Numbered from the stretch's first letter, positions 9,802-20,246 are shown. The stretch is 64,000 bases of DNA from Syntrophotalea acetylenica (GCF_001888165.1 NZ_CP015455.1:986001-1050000), one strand, 5' to 3'. The notes: a model not told the origin generated them from the letters alone. Made by a program: numbers and translations.

Positions 9802-10926
9802 ATGCAGGAATCGGAACAGCAAGTCAAAGTCGGGGTTCGTGAGCTGTTGAAGACCATGGTCGAGATGGGGGCTTCCGACCTTCATATCACCACCGGCGCA
9901 CCCCCCCAGGTTCGGGTTGACGGACAGGTCACGGGGTTGAAGTTTCCCCCCCTGCAGCCGGCCGAAACCAAGCAGTTGTGCTACAGCATTCTCACCGATG
10001 CGCAGAAGCGCAAATTCGAGGAGGAAAACGAACTCGACCTGTCTTTCGGGGTCAAGGGGCTGGCCCGCTTCCGTGGCAACATATTCCTGCAGCGCGGAGC
10101 GCTGGCCGCGGCTTTCCGGATGATCCCCTACAAGTTCCGCAGTTTCGAGGAACTCGGCCTGCCGCCGGTGGTAAAAGATCTGTCGCGCAAGCCCCGCGGC
10201 CTCATTCTGGTGACCGGCCCGACCGGCAGCGGCAAATCGACCACCCTGGCGTCCATCATCGACGCTATCAACGAGGAACGTCGCGAGCACATTATCACCA
10301 TCGAAGATCCCATCGAATATATTCATCCGCATAAAAACTGCCTGGTCAACCAGCGCGAGGTGGGATCCGATACCCATTCCTTCAAAAAGGCCCTGAAATA
10401 CATCCTGCGTCAGGATCCCGACGTGGTGCTGCTCGGCGAGCTGCGCGACCTGGAGACCATCGAGGCCGCCCTGACCATCGCCGAAACCGGCCATCTGTGC
10501 TTTGCCACGCTGCATACCAACTCCTGCGTGCAGACCATCAACCGTATTGTCGACGTGTTCCCGACCAACCAGCAGTCCCAGGTGCGCACCCAGCTGTCCT
10601 TCGTGCTGGAAGGCGTTCTGTCGCAGAACCTGCTGCCGCGACTGGGAGGGCCCGGCCGGGCGCTGGCGCTGGAGGTCATGGTGCCCAACACCGCCATCCG
10701 GGCCTTGATCCGCGACGACAAGATTCACCAGATCTACTCGCAGATGCAGATGGGGCAGGACCGCTACGGCATGCAGACCATGAACCAGTCCTTGTTCATG
10801 CTGGCGCATCGCAAGATGATATCCGTCGAGACGGCGCTGTTGCGCTCGCCCGAGCCGGACGAACTCAAACAGATGATGGCCAACCCGGCAGCGGTCCTCA
10901 AGCGGCAGGTGCGGGTCGGCCAATAA
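9802..10926 (+). CDS. pilT: Type IV pilus retraction ATPase PilT
   Basis: 374 residues. PilT powers pilus depolymerisation and twitching. It has the short N-terminal PAS-like region, Walker A GPTGSGKS at 139-146, the Walker B region VVLLGELRDLETIEAAL, a His box in FATLHTNS, and the C-terminal retraction motif AIRALIRDDKIHQI. The zinc tetracysteine of PilB is missing, as expected. ATG 9802 is preceded by GGAGG with 12-nt spacing; an in-frame TTG at 9790 abuts the GGAGG and is therefore unlikely. Confidence 0.95.
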   Translation: MQESEQQVKVGVRELLKTMVEMGASDLHITTGAPPQVRVDGQVTGLKFPPLQPAETKQLCYSILTDAQKRKFEEENELDLSFGVKGLARFRGNIFLQRGALAAAFRMIPYKFRSFEELGLPPVVKDLSRKPRGLILVTGPTGSGKSTTLASIIDAINEERREHIITIEDPIEYIHPHKNCLVNQREVGSDTHSFKKALKYILRQDPDVVLLGELRDLETIEAALTIAETGHLCFATLHTNSCVQTINRIVDVFPTNQQSQVRTQLSFVLEGVLSQNLLPRLGGPGRALALEVMVPNTAIRALIRDDKIHQIYSQMQMGQDRYGMQTMNQSLFMLAHRKMISVETALLRSPEPDELKQMMANPAAVLKRQVRVGQ

Positions 10927-11065
10927 TTGTTTTTCGCGTAATACGATGTTTTTTCGATGATGATGTGACCGCTGTCTTCCACCTTGTTCCAGCGTTATGG
11001 TGTCCGCTACCGGACCGGTTCGAGGCGATCAGTGCTTCACGTCAGATCATTCCAGGGAGGTAACC

Positions 11066-12283
11066 GTGGCCAAGTTTGCGTGGGAAGGAAAAACCCGCGG
11101 CGGCGAAGTCCAGAAGGGGGAGATGGAAGCGCCCAGCGAGGCGGCCGTCGGTTCCCAGTTGCGGCGTCAGGGCATCATGCCCAGCAAGATCAGGCAACGA
11201 GGCAAGGGGCTTGATGTCGAAATAAAGATCCCCGGCATGGGTGGCAAGGTAAGCACCAAGGATCTGGTGGTCTTCACCCGCCAGTTCGCGACCATGATCG
11301 ATGCCGGCCTGGCCCTTGTTCAATGCCTGGATATTCTGGGGCGTCAGCAGGAAAACAAAGTGATGAAAAAGGTGCTGATCGACGTCAAGGAAAGTGTCGA
11401 GTCGGGATCCACCTTTGCCGATGCCCTGAAAAAGCACCCCAAAGTCTTCGATGAGCTGTTCGCCAACCTGGTGGCGGCGGGGGAGGTCGGCGGCATTCTC
11501 GATACCATCCTCAACCGTCTCGCCGCCTATCTGGAAAAAGCGCACAAACTCAAGAAAAAAGTCAAAAGCGCCATGACCTATCCGGCCACGGTCGTCGGCA
11601 TCGCCGTCATCGTCATCGGCGTCATCATGGTGTTTGTCATCCCTTCCTTTGAAAAAATGTTCGCCGATTTCGGCAGCGCGCTGCCGGCGCCCACCCAGGT
11701 GGTCATCAATCTGAGCAACTTCATACGGAGCTGGATTTTTGCCATCATCGGCGCCGTCATGCTGTTCATTTTTCTGTTCAAACGCTTTTACGCGACCCCC
11801 AAGGGCCGCGCGCTGGTCGATGCGTACGCCCTCAAGGTGCCGGTTTTCGGCACCCTGATTCGCAAAGTCGCGGTGGCCAAGTTCTCGCGGACGCTGGGCA
11901 CCATGATATCCAGCGGCGTGCCGATCCTGGACGGCCTCGATATCGTCGCCAAAACGGCCGGCAACAAAACCGTCGAGGAGGCCATCTACAAGGTGCGCAG
12001 AAGCATCAGCGAGGGCAAGACCATTGCCGAACCTCTGGAAAAGACCGGGGTGTTTCCGCCCATGGTGTGCCAGATGATCGCGGTCGGCGAGCAGTCCGGT
12101 TCGATCGACAGCATGCTTAACAAGATCGCCGATTTTTACGATGATGAAGTCGATGACGCAGTCGGCAATCTCACCGCCATGATGGAGCCGATGCTCATGT
12201 TGTTTCTGGGCACCACGGTCGGTGGCCTGGTTATCGCCATGTACCTGCCGATCTTCAAAATCGCCGGTACCGTCGGCGGCTGA
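11066..12283 (+). CDS. pilC: Type IV pilus inner-membrane platform protein PilC
   Basis: 405 residues with two T2SSF repeats and three hydrophobic segments (VVGIAVIVIGVIMVFVIP; IFAIIGAVMLFIFLF; LFLGTTVGGLVIAMYLPIF). PilC is the platform that couples the PilB/PilT motors to pilin assembly. GTG 11066 is chosen because GGGAGG lies 5 nt upstream and VAKFAWEGKT is the conserved family start; a longer frame from 10997 adds a non-conserved tail. Ends ~18 bp before pilS. Confidence 0.95.
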   Translation: MAKFAWEGKTRGGEVQKGEMEAPSEAAVGSQLRRQGIMPSKIRQRGKGLDVEIKIPGMGGKVSTKDLVVFTRQFATMIDAGLALVQCLDILGRQQENKVMKKVLIDVKESVESGSTFADALKKHPKVFDELFANLVAAGEVGGILDTILNRLAAYLEKAHKLKKKVKSAMTYPATVVGIAVIVIGVIMVFVIPSFEKMFADFGSALPAPTQVVINLSNFIRSWIFAIIGAVMLFIFLFKRFYATPKGRALVDAYALKVPVFGTLIRKVAVAKFSRTLGTMISSGVPILDGLDIVAKTAGNKTVEEAIYKVRRSISEGKTIAEPLEKTGVFPPMVCQMIAVGEQSGSIDSMLNKIADFYDDEVDDAVGNLTAMMEPMLMLFLGTTVGGLVIAMYLPIFKIAGTVGG

Positions 12284-12301
12284 CAGGGATACTTGTTCCG
12301 C

Positions 12302-13921
12302 ATGTCACCACAAGCCGTTTCCCGAATGACGCCGAGGCTGATGCACTGGTTTCTCGGCGTGCGCGTGCTGGTCATCGGCCTGTTTCTGGGCGGCGCCATA
12401 GTGTTTCAGCACAAAGGCAGCACTGGCTATCTTTGGGTAGAGTTGCGCTGCCTTTATCTGTTGGTGGCGGCGGCTTATGCGCAGACCCTCGTGTCCCTGC
12501 TGCTGGTCAGGATGTTCGGTCCGGCGCGGTGGCTGGCGCAGCTGCAGATCGGACTGGATCTGCTGTTTGCCACGGCGCTGATTCACATTACCGGCGGCAT
12601 CGAAAGCTTTTTCGCTTCTTTTTACATCCTCATAATTCTCAGCGGGGTGTTGCTGCTATCCCGCCGGGACGTTCTGATTGTCGCCTCGGCCGCCGCCATC
12701 CTGTACGGGGGGCTGATCAACCTGCAGTATTACCGGTTTATCCCGCCGGTTCCGGGATTGGCGCTGCCCCTGGAAATCAGCGGGGTGGAAACCCTGTACA
12801 AGCTGTTTATCAACATCAGCGCCTTTTTGCTGGTAGGGCTTCTCGGCGGCCTGCTGGTCAGCCGCCTGCGGCTCAGCGAACATGACCGCCAGAAAATCAC
12901 CATCGATTACGAGGAACTCGAAAGGCTCAACCGGGCGATTCTGGCGAATATGACCAGCGGTCTGATCATCGTCGACCGCCAACTTTGCATACGTTCCATG
13001 AATGCCGCTGCCGAGGATATGCTTTGCGTGGTCTTCGAACATGCCTATCACACACAGTTGTCCCGTTATTTTCCTGATGTGACGCTGTTGCAGGATGGGC
13101 AGTTTCAGGTCGTGTCCCGGGGCGAGGGGTGGCTTGTCGACGGCATGGGCAACCGGCGCCCGATCGGCTTCAATACCTCGGTGCTGACCGATCCCGCACA
13201 GGCTGTTGACGGCTTGCTGATCACCTTTCAGGACCTGACCAATCTGAAGGAGATGGAGGAGCGCCTCAAACGCACCGATCGCCTGGCCGCGGTGGGTCAG
13301 CTTGCCGCCGGCCTGGCTCATGAGATACGCAATCCCCTCGCTTCCATCAGCGGTTCCGTGCAGCTGCTTCGTGAAAATGAAGCGCTGAGTCCGGAAGACC
13401 GCCACCTGATGAATATCGTGGTGCGCGAGGCCGACCGGCTTAACGGCCTGCTGAAGGAATTCCTCCTGTTCGCGCGGCCTTCGCCACCGCATCAGATCTG
13501 GTTCAAGGCCAGCACACTGATTGGCGAGCTTGCCGACCTGTGTACTGCGGACGGGCGTTTTGCCGCGCTGGAAATCCAGCAGAACAGCCCCCCCGGCGCC
13601 ATGATTTACGGCGACAGGAACCAGTTGCAGCAGGCGGTATGGAACCTTCTCATCAATGCCGCCGAAGCGATGCCCGAAGGCGGGCGCCTGGAGCTGGCCT
13701 ATCGGCCGCTGACGCGGCAGCTGGTGGTTACCGATTCCGGTCCGGGGGTTTCCGAAGCGTTGCGCCAGAAAATATACGACCCCTTCTTTACAACCAAGGA
13801 TCACGGCACCGGTCTGGGGCTGGCCACCGTGCACAGCATCGTCGAAGCGCATGGCGGCACCCTCGAGCATCAGCCCGGCATCGATGGTGGCGCCACATTC
13901 CTGATCAGCCTGCCGGTTTGA
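12302..13921 (+). CDS. pilS: Sensor histidine kinase PilS
   Basis: 539 residues. The N-terminal half has about six membrane segments (roughly residues 15-190). A PAS-like domain (LERLNRAILANMTSGLIIVD...) follows, then the HisKA region with the phosphoacceptor H340 in GLAHEIRNPLASISG and a HATPase_c domain (NLLINAAEAMPEGG, DPFFTTKDHGTGLGLATV). PilS kinases detect inner-membrane pilin level and phosphorylate PilR. ATG 12302 is taken as start; a TTG at 12293 is the alternative. It lies 142 bp before pilR, which together with the short pilin gene downstream supports the assignment. Confidence 0.9.
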   Translation: MSPQAVSRMTPRLMHWFLGVRVLVIGLFLGGAIVFQHKGSTGYLWVELRCLYLLVAAAYAQTLVSLLLVRMFGPARWLAQLQIGLDLLFATALIHITGGIESFFASFYILIILSGVLLLSRRDVLIVASAAAILYGGLINLQYYRFIPPVPGLALPLEISGVETLYKLFINISAFLLVGLLGGLLVSRLRLSEHDRQKITIDYEELERLNRAILANMTSGLIIVDRQLCIRSMNAAAEDMLCVVFEHAYHTQLSRYFPDVTLLQDGQFQVVSRGEGWLVDGMGNRRPIGFNTSVLTDPAQAVDGLLITFQDLTNLKEMEERLKRTDRLAAVGQLAAGLAHEIRNPLASISGSVQLLRENEALSPEDRHLMNIVVREADRLNGLLKEFLLFARPSPPHQIWFKASTLIGELADLCTADGRFAALEIQQNSPPGAMIYGDRNQLQQAVWNLLINAAEAMPEGGRLELAYRPLTRQLVVTDSGPGVSEALRQKIYDPFFTTKDHGTGLGLATVHSIVEAHGGTLEHQPGIDGGATFLISLPV

Positions 13922-14063
13922 AAAAGCGGTGTTTTCGGCAGGCGGGGCATGCCGGCGCCCGAAGGCAACAAAGGGCTTTTTTTATGGCGTAGTCTGCGTT
14001 AATCTGTGACCGGCCTTGACGTAAAATGGCGTTTGCTGATGGCAGCCTCCATCGGAGAAAAGG

Positions 14064-15485
<1,422 letters not shown>

Positions 15486-15613
15486 CCCGCACAAGGTTTT
15501 TCATGGCCGGCCAGGGCAAATTATGTTATATCGGGGTGACAAAAAATGTCGTGAAAAGGTGTGATACCCGCTTACTATTTTGAAATCTATTGAATATAAA
15601 GAACAAATTGTTT

Positions 15614-15629
15614 TGGCATGTTGTGTGCT
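15614..15629 (+). promoter_or_regulatory. Sigma-54 (-24/-12) promoter of pilA
   Basis: TGGCATGTTGTGTGCT keeps GG (-24) and GC (-12) exactly 10 nt apart. It lies about 68 bp before the pilA ATG, leaving a leader of roughly 55 nt, and directly after the gene for its presumed activator PilR. Confidence 0.8.
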
Positions 15630-15696
15630 TTGCAATATGACCATGACATCTCGCGCAGTCTCAAGGCTGCATTCTAACCCCGAAAGGAGAATAGGT

Positions 15697-15924
15697 ATGT
15701 TGGAGAAGTTCCGTAAATCACAAAAGGGTTTCACCCTGATCGAACTGCTGATCGTCGTCGCGATCATTGGTATTCTGGCCGCGATTGCGATTCCGCAGTT
15801 CGCCGCGTATCGAACCCGAGCGTTTAATAGTGCCGCGCAGAGTGATCTGCGCAACTTCAAGACTTCCATGGAAGCGAATTTCTCGGATGAGCAAGCATAT
15901 GAAGAGACCTTCACTGAAATTTAA
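15697..15924 (+). CDS. pilA: Short type IV major pilin (PilA-N type)
   Basis: 75 residues. Prepilin leader MLEKFRKSQKG is followed by the processing site and the classical FTLIELLIVVAIIGILAA helix; E5 is present. The mature protein of 64 residues lacks the usual globular domain, as in Geobacter-type short pilins. Aromatic residues in the mature form are F1, F24, Y27, F32, F43, F51, Y57 and F61, similar in placement to Geobacter PilA (F24, Y27, Y32, F51, Y57) with extra Phe at 43 and 61. ATG 15697 follows GGAGAATAGGT. PilD (19291) is the expected processing enzyme. Whether these filaments conduct electrons cannot be decided from sequence. Confidence 0.93.
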   Translation: MLEKFRKSQKGFTLIELLIVVAIIGILAAIAIPQFAAYRTRAFNSAAQSDLRNFKTSMEANFSDEQAYEETFTEI

Positions 15925-15973
15925 TCCGATGATTAAAAGGGACGATTATCTTACCGTATAAAGGAGAAAAAAG

Positions 15974-16384
15974 ATGAAGAAACTCTTTGTTGCGCTGTTA
16001 TCGGCGTCATTGGTGTCGTTTGCTGGTTTTGCACATGCGGATGCTGTAATTCGCGGTGGCACTGGTGATACCGCTGTTCAAGCGTTTAATATCGGCACTG
16101 AAGCTTTCCGTCTCTCCAGTAACGTTCAACTTAATATTAATGCATCTTCCTCGGACTATGCGGTTGTTTCCGGGCATCTTCAGGGCGACACGCAATATGG
16201 GTCCTCCAGTCGTCGCAACACTATCATGCAAGTAGCTAAAACAAAAGGTGATTTCAGTGACCTGGTAACACCAACGGACGCGACTACGATTGGTGGTTTA
16301 TTTGCTGATCTTGAAGGAACAGTTGGTGACGAGGAAGGTGGCACTGGCGATGGCACTGGCGATGGCACTGGCGATGAAGGTTAG
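15974..16384 (+). CDS. Secreted pilin-associated protein, probable PilA-C-like partner
   Basis: 136 residues with a Sec signal peptide (MKKLFVALLSASLVSFAGFAHA, cleavage before DAVIRGG) and strong AGGAG. It starts 50 bp after pilA. In Geobacter the gene after the short pilin encodes a second pilin chain (PilA-C/Spc) that completes the globular part; position, size and signal peptide suggest the same role here, but I infer this rather than recognise the sequence. The C-terminus is a low-complexity Gly-Asp-Thr tail produced by three exact 12-bp DNA repeats (GGCACTGGCGAT, 16340-16375), so its length may vary between strains. Confidence 0.65.
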   Translation: MKKLFVALLSASLVSFAGFAHADAVIRGGTGDTAVQAFNIGTEAFRLSSNVQLNINASSSDYAVVSGHLQGDTQYGSSSRRNTIMQVAKTKGDFSDLVTPTDATTIGGLFADLEGTVGDEEGGTGDGTGDGTGDEG

Positions 16385-16426
16385 CATTAATTTACTTCGA
16401 CAGTGTTAGGCTGGTATGCGTAGTTT

Positions 16427-16467
16427 GCGAAAGGGTTGGCTTGGGTCAGCCCTTTTGCTTGTTTTTT
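16427..16467 (+). terminator. Rho-independent terminator after the pilin pair
   Basis: GCGAAAGGGTTG (16427-16438) pairs, with two G-U pairs, to CAGCCCTTTTGC (16447-16458), followed by TTGTTTTTT. It lies 13 bp before the ABC permease start, so the exporter operon probably depends on readthrough or its own promoter. Confidence 0.8.
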
Positions 16468-16479
16468 GGGAGAGGACAT

Positions 16480-17271
16480 ATGGGGCGTTTTGCGTGGACT
16501 ACAATGCTTGGTTTTTGGCGCGACCGCTTGTTTCTTGGTCTGCTGGCCTTATCGGTCGCCCTGTCGCTGGCCCCGGTAGTTGGCATGCTTTCCATGCGGC
16601 AGGTTACGGAGTTGACTATGACTCTGTGTCTTTCCTTGTCTTCTCTGTTGCTGTTGCTGCTGGCTGTATTTGGCGGCACAACCGTGCTGTGGCGTGATTT
16701 TGAAAGGCGCTATGCGCAAAGCGTTTTGACCCTCCCTGTGCGGCGCTGGCAGGTTTTGCTAGGCAAGTTTCTCGGCGTCGCCTTGTTTTTGGCTGGTGTC
16801 GCGCTGGCACTGGCCCTAGTCAGTGCTGGCTGCATCCTGTTTGCAACCTCCATTTATCCGCCCGATCGACCTGTGGTTTGGGGTCTTTTTGTTGCAGCCA
16901 TGGTTTTTGATACGCTCAAATACATTCTTTTGGCCGCTATTGGTGTGTTGTTCTCTTCCGTCAGTACCAACTTATTTTTGCCTATCTTCGGCACGGTGAT
17001 TCTATACCTGGTTGGCACCGCCACGCAGGATGTTTACGAATATCTTTCGGGGCCCCTGGCCGAGACCGTTACGCCCGCAGTAGGACATATAGTCCGTTTT
17101 TTGTACTATTTTCTACCTAATCTGAAGGCTTTTGATCTCAAACTGAATGCTATTTATGGATTGGCTTTCACCCCATTTGAAGGGGTAATGGTGATGGGTT
17201 ATTTTATTGGCTACATTTCCGTGGTGTTGGGACTGGCATTGGTGGCGTTCAACCGCCGGGAATTTTTGTGA
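16480..17271 (+). CDS. ABC-2 type transporter permease
   Basis: 263 residues with about six hydrophobic segments and the ABC-2 permease pattern (cytoplasmic FERRYAQSVLTLPVRRWQVL, then GKFLGVALFLAGVALALAL). ATG 16480 follows AGAGG by 5 nt. Forms a three-gene unit with the next two genes; the ATPase is 18194-19072. Similar ABC genes sit next to the short pilin gene in Geobacter genomes. The substrate is unknown; a role in pilus biogenesis or pilin-partner export is inference from position. Confidence 0.8.
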   Translation: MGRFAWTTMLGFWRDRLFLGLLALSVALSLAPVVGMLSMRQVTELTMTLCLSLSSLLLLLLAVFGGTTVLWRDFERRYAQSVLTLPVRRWQVLLGKFLGVALFLAGVALALALVSAGCILFATSIYPPDRPVVWGLFVAAMVFDTLKYILLAAIGVLFSSVSTNLFLPIFGTVILYLVGTATQDVYEYLSGPLAETVTPAVGHIVRFLYYFLPNLKAFDLKLNAIYGLAFTPFEGVMVMGYFIGYISVVLGLALVAFNRREFL

Positions 17272-18125
17272 TGTGTGTGCGCGGTTTTCTGCTACCCATT
17301 AGCGGATTGCTGATCCTTCTGCTTTTGACGCCGCCCATGTCCCGATACATGGCCCAACGGCCGTCGTCCTCTCGTATTGGCAGTGTGCCCCACTACCAAG
17401 TGCTGCGCTATGCAGCTCTGGATCACCGACCTTTGGTCGGCGCGTATTACATGCTCAAGGCGCTTAATTATTTCGGTGGGCAGACCCTTGCCGGATCTCC
17501 CGATAAGATTGACTATCTTGGCATTTATCAGGCCATTGAAGCCGCTTTGCGGCTGGATCCTTACAATATGGATGCCTATTATTTTTCCCAGGCCATTTTG
17601 GTTTGGGATCTTAGGGAGATCAAGCTTGCAAATTCAATTCTTGAATATGGTATGAGACATCGCACCTGGGATCCCTTTTTACCTTTCTCCGCAGGCTTCA
17701 ATTATTCTTATTTTCTTGAGGATTATAAGTTAGCTGCTCACTACTATAATCGTGGCGCGAAAATATCCGGTTCATCCCTGATGACCAGTTTGACCAGCCG
17801 CTTTTTGTATGAAAACGGTCAAACAAAGTTGGCGATCATATATCTACAGACCCTGTTGCCTCAGCTTACGAATGAGGCGTTACGCCAGAGTAGTCAGCGC
17901 CGCCTTGAGGCATTGCAGGCCATTGATTGCATTGAGAGTGCATTGAAGCAATATCAAAAAGTGCACGGCGCGGAGCTGGTTCCAGGCGATCTTGATGACC
18001 TTGTGTCATCTGGACTGCTTTCAAGTTTGCCTGATGACCCTTATGGGGGGCGTTTTTTTCTGGATGAAAAGGGAAGGGTACGTACTACCAGCAATTTAGC
18101 CACGCATAAGCGGTCTCGGCAATAG
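17271..18125 (+). CDS. Membrane-anchored TPR-like protein of the pilin-linked ABC operon
   Basis: 284 residues from ATG 17271, which overlaps the permease stop by one base (TGATG). One N-terminal hydrophobic segment (GFLLPISGLLILLLLTPP) probably anchors it in the inner membrane. The rest is helical with tetratricopeptide-like spacing (IYQAIEAALRLDPYNMDAYYF; LAAHYYNRGAKISGSSL; LAIIYLQTLLPQLTNEAL). The C-terminal ELVPGDLDDLVSSGLLSSLPDDPYGG resembles the pseudopilin-like segment with a DPYGG motif found in some secretion-associated proteins. No enzymatic motif is visible. Sandwiched between permease and ATPase, it is likely part of the same exporter. Confidence 0.7.
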   Translation: MCVRGFLLPISGLLILLLLTPPMSRYMAQRPSSSRIGSVPHYQVLRYAALDHRPLVGAYYMLKALNYFGGQTLAGSPDKIDYLGIYQAIEAALRLDPYNMDAYYFSQAILVWDLREIKLANSILEYGMRHRTWDPFLPFSAGFNYSYFLEDYKLAAHYYNRGAKISGSSLMTSLTSRFLYENGQTKLAIIYLQTLLPQLTNEALRQSSQRRLEALQAIDCIESALKQYQKVHGAELVPGDLDDLVSSGLLSSLPDDPYGGRFFLDEKGRVRTTSNLATHKRSRQ

Positions 18126-18193
18126 GTGGTCTATGAGACCTAGGCGGTCATACATTGGGTGGCTGCTTTTATGTTCAGGGAGAGGGAGGCGAT

Positions 18194-19072
18194 GTGCAAG
18201 GGGCTATAGCAATTCAAAATCTGTGCAAAACTTATCGCGGAAAACGGGGTAAGCGTGTTACTGCCCTGGCTGATTTGAATCTGCAGGTCGAAGTCGGACA
18301 GGTTTTTGGCTTTCTGGGGCCTAACGGTGCAGGCAAAAGCACCACCATAAAATTGCTTCTGGACCTCATTCGTCCAACCTCCGGGGTATGTCGTCTGTTC
18401 GGTGCCGATTCGCGCGACCCCGCTACTCGGCAGAGGATTGGCTATCTTCCTGAGAATCCATCATTTTACGACTATCTTTCAGCTGAAGAGTATTTGTCCT
18501 TCGTTGGCAGTGCTTTTCGTCTGGATCGTTCTATAATGGCTGCGCGTAAGGGAGAAGTATTAAAACAGTTGGGTCTTTGGGATGTCCGAAAAAGAGCCAT
18601 TCGAACCTACAGCAAGGGTATGGTTCAGCGCCTCGGTATTGCTCAAGCCCTGCTTCACGATCCGGATCTCTTGATTTTTGATGAGCCTATGAGTGGGCTT
18701 GATCCTTTAGGACGAGCCCTTGTCAAAAGCGTAATTAGGGAATTGCGCCAGTTAGGCAAAACTGTATTTTTCAGTACTCATATCACTGCCGATGTCGAGG
18801 CGGTATGCGACCGGGTTGGAATACTTGTTGGTGGGCATTTGCGGGTAGTCACCGATGTAAATAAAATTCTGACCAGGGGGCTACAAGGCTACGTTGTTGA
18901 AGTCATCACAGACGGAGGCGCTGTCTCGATAGCGGAGGTTGGGAAGGATGACCTTCAAAAGGAATTGAATCGTTTTTGGAGTGAAGGCTCGCGTATAGAA
19001 CGCATCGAACCCATTCGCCCTGATATGGAAAGCTATTTCCTGAGTGTTGTTCAGCAAGTCGAGGCGCCATGA
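18194..19072 (+). CDS. ABC transporter ATP-binding protein
   Basis: 292 residues. Walker A GPNGAGKST, Walker B LLIFDEP, D-loop SGLD and the H-loop in FSTHITAD are clear. The signature motif is degenerate (YSKGM in place of LSGGQ), as is common in ABC-2 exporters. GTG 18194 is chosen because AGGGAGG lies 4-5 nt before it; a longer frame from 18155 has no ribosome site. Partner of the permease at 16480. Confidence 0.85.
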   Translation: MQGAIAIQNLCKTYRGKRGKRVTALADLNLQVEVGQVFGFLGPNGAGKSTTIKLLLDLIRPTSGVCRLFGADSRDPATRQRIGYLPENPSFYDYLSAEEYLSFVGSAFRLDRSIMAARKGEVLKQLGLWDVRKRAIRTYSKGMVQRLGIAQALLHDPDLLIFDEPMSGLDPLGRALVKSVIRELRQLGKTVFFSTHITADVEAVCDRVGILVGGHLRVVTDVNKILTRGLQGYVVEVITDGGAVSIAEVGKDDLQKELNRFWSEGSRIERIEPIRPDMESYFLSVVQQVEAP

Positions 19073-19290
19073 TTAGAGTCAAAAATCGCTAAAAAATTTA
19101 GGACTCCCCCTGTGCCATCGCCTTTTGGTCTGACGGTGATAGGTACTCGTTTTCATATCAGTGCTCTCGCGCCTACTTATTTTGAAGAGATCTATGTGAC
19201 AACGGCCAGCAACATCATCACTAACATTCCTGCCGTCAAAGTCGATGTGTCTCGTACAACTGACAACTGACAACTGACAAAAGGCCTGCA
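19073..19290 (+). other. Short gap with a possible gene remnant
   Basis: ATG 19069 overlaps the ATPase stop but its frame closes after seven codons. In the ATPase frame, reading stays open from 19073 to ~19268 with plausible protein texture (PFGLTVIGTRFHISALAPTY) but no ATG. This could be the stump of a deleted gene. Three perfect tandem copies of ACAACTG lie at 19256-19276. No confident gene. Confidence 0.35.
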
Positions 19291-20067
19291 ATGTCGATCA
19301 CTTTTCTCAATACGGTCATTTTTATCTTCGGTGCGGTCATCGGTTCCTTCCTCAACGTCTGCATCTTTCGCATCCCGGCCGGTGTTTCCATCGTAAAGCC
19401 GGCATCCCGCTGCCCTGTCTGCGAGTCTCCCATCCGCTGGTATCAGAACATCCCCATTCTCAGCTATCTGGTGCTGGGTGGGCGCTGTGCCCGATGCCAA
19501 CACAGCATTTCCTGGCGCTATCCCCTTGTCGAGGCGCTGACCGGGCTGCTGTTCCTGCTGGTTTTCAGAAGTTTCGGCATGATGTGGGCTACGCCGGTGT
19601 ACTGGGTGCTGGTTGCGGCGCTGGTCGCCATCTCCTTCATCGACCTCGATCATCAGATCATCCCCGATGTTATCAGTCTGCCCGGGGTCCCGGCCGGTTT
19701 TCTGCTGACGTTTCTGGTGCCGTGGCTGTCCTGGAAGGATTCTTTGCTGGGGATTCTGATCGGTGGAGGAAGTCTGGCCTGCGTGGCGTGGATCTATTAT
19801 CTTGTGACCCGGAACGAGGGCATGGGCATGGGGGATGTCAAGCTGCTGGCAATGCTCGGCGCCTTTATGGGATGGAAGGCTATTTTGCCGATTATTTTCA
19901 TTGGTTCCGTGATCGGCTCTCTTGTCGGTGTACCGCTGATGCTCATCAAGCGTGCCGATGGTAAATTGGCGATTCCCTTCGGCCCTTTTTTGTCCCTGGG
20001 GGCCATCGTCTTCCTGTTGTGGGGGGCGGATCTCATAAACTGGTACCTGTCTTTTTTGCCAAGATAG
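19291..20067 (+). CDS. pilD: Prepilin peptidase / N-methyltransferase PilD
   Basis: 258 residues, polytopic. The N-terminal methyltransferase half carries the zinc tetracysteine C41, C44, C66, C69. The aspartic protease motifs IDLDHQIIPD (117-126) and GMGMGD (ending D182) are both intact. It cleaves prepilin leaders such as that of PilA and methylates the new N terminus at the inner membrane. Its TAG stop codon is also the first three bases of dispersed repeat copy C, so insertion of the repeat may have set the C-terminus. Confidence 0.95.
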   Translation: MSITFLNTVIFIFGAVIGSFLNVCIFRIPAGVSIVKPASRCPVCESPIRWYQNIPILSYLVLGGRCARCQHSISWRYPLVEALTGLLFLLVFRSFGMMWATPVYWVLVAALVAISFIDLDHQIIPDVISLPGVPAGFLLTFLVPWLSWKDSLLGILIGGGSLACVAWIYYLVTRNEGMGMGDVKLLAMLGAFMGWKAILPIIFIGSVIGSLVGVPLMLIKRADGKLAIPFGPFLSLGAIVFLLWGADLINWYLSFLPR

Positions 20068-20245
20068 TTTTCATCCGGAAACGGCCCTTTTCCGCCGTGG
20101 CGGCGTCAATCCGCAGGCTTGCTTGTGCGGCGTACCGATGTACGCCTCCGCGCAACCCCTTGATTTCCTTGCCACAACGAAAAATTGCTCGTTTCCCATA
20201 TGAAAACTATCTTGTATCCATCCGGAGTTTCCGGATGGATACAAG
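20065..20245 (+). repeat. Dispersed repeat copy C: 145-bp unit plus hairpin
   Basis: Unit 20065-20209 is nearly identical to copy A. The trailing perfect hairpin (20211-20245) has a 15-bp stem closed by the AGTTT loop. The outer stem bases differ from copies A and B yet still pair. Confidence 0.88.
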
Positions 20246-20246
20246 A

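Noticed and set aside
19256-19276. Three tandem ACAACTG copies as a regulatory iteron
   Set aside because: Too short and isolated to support a function; noted only as a simple repeat.
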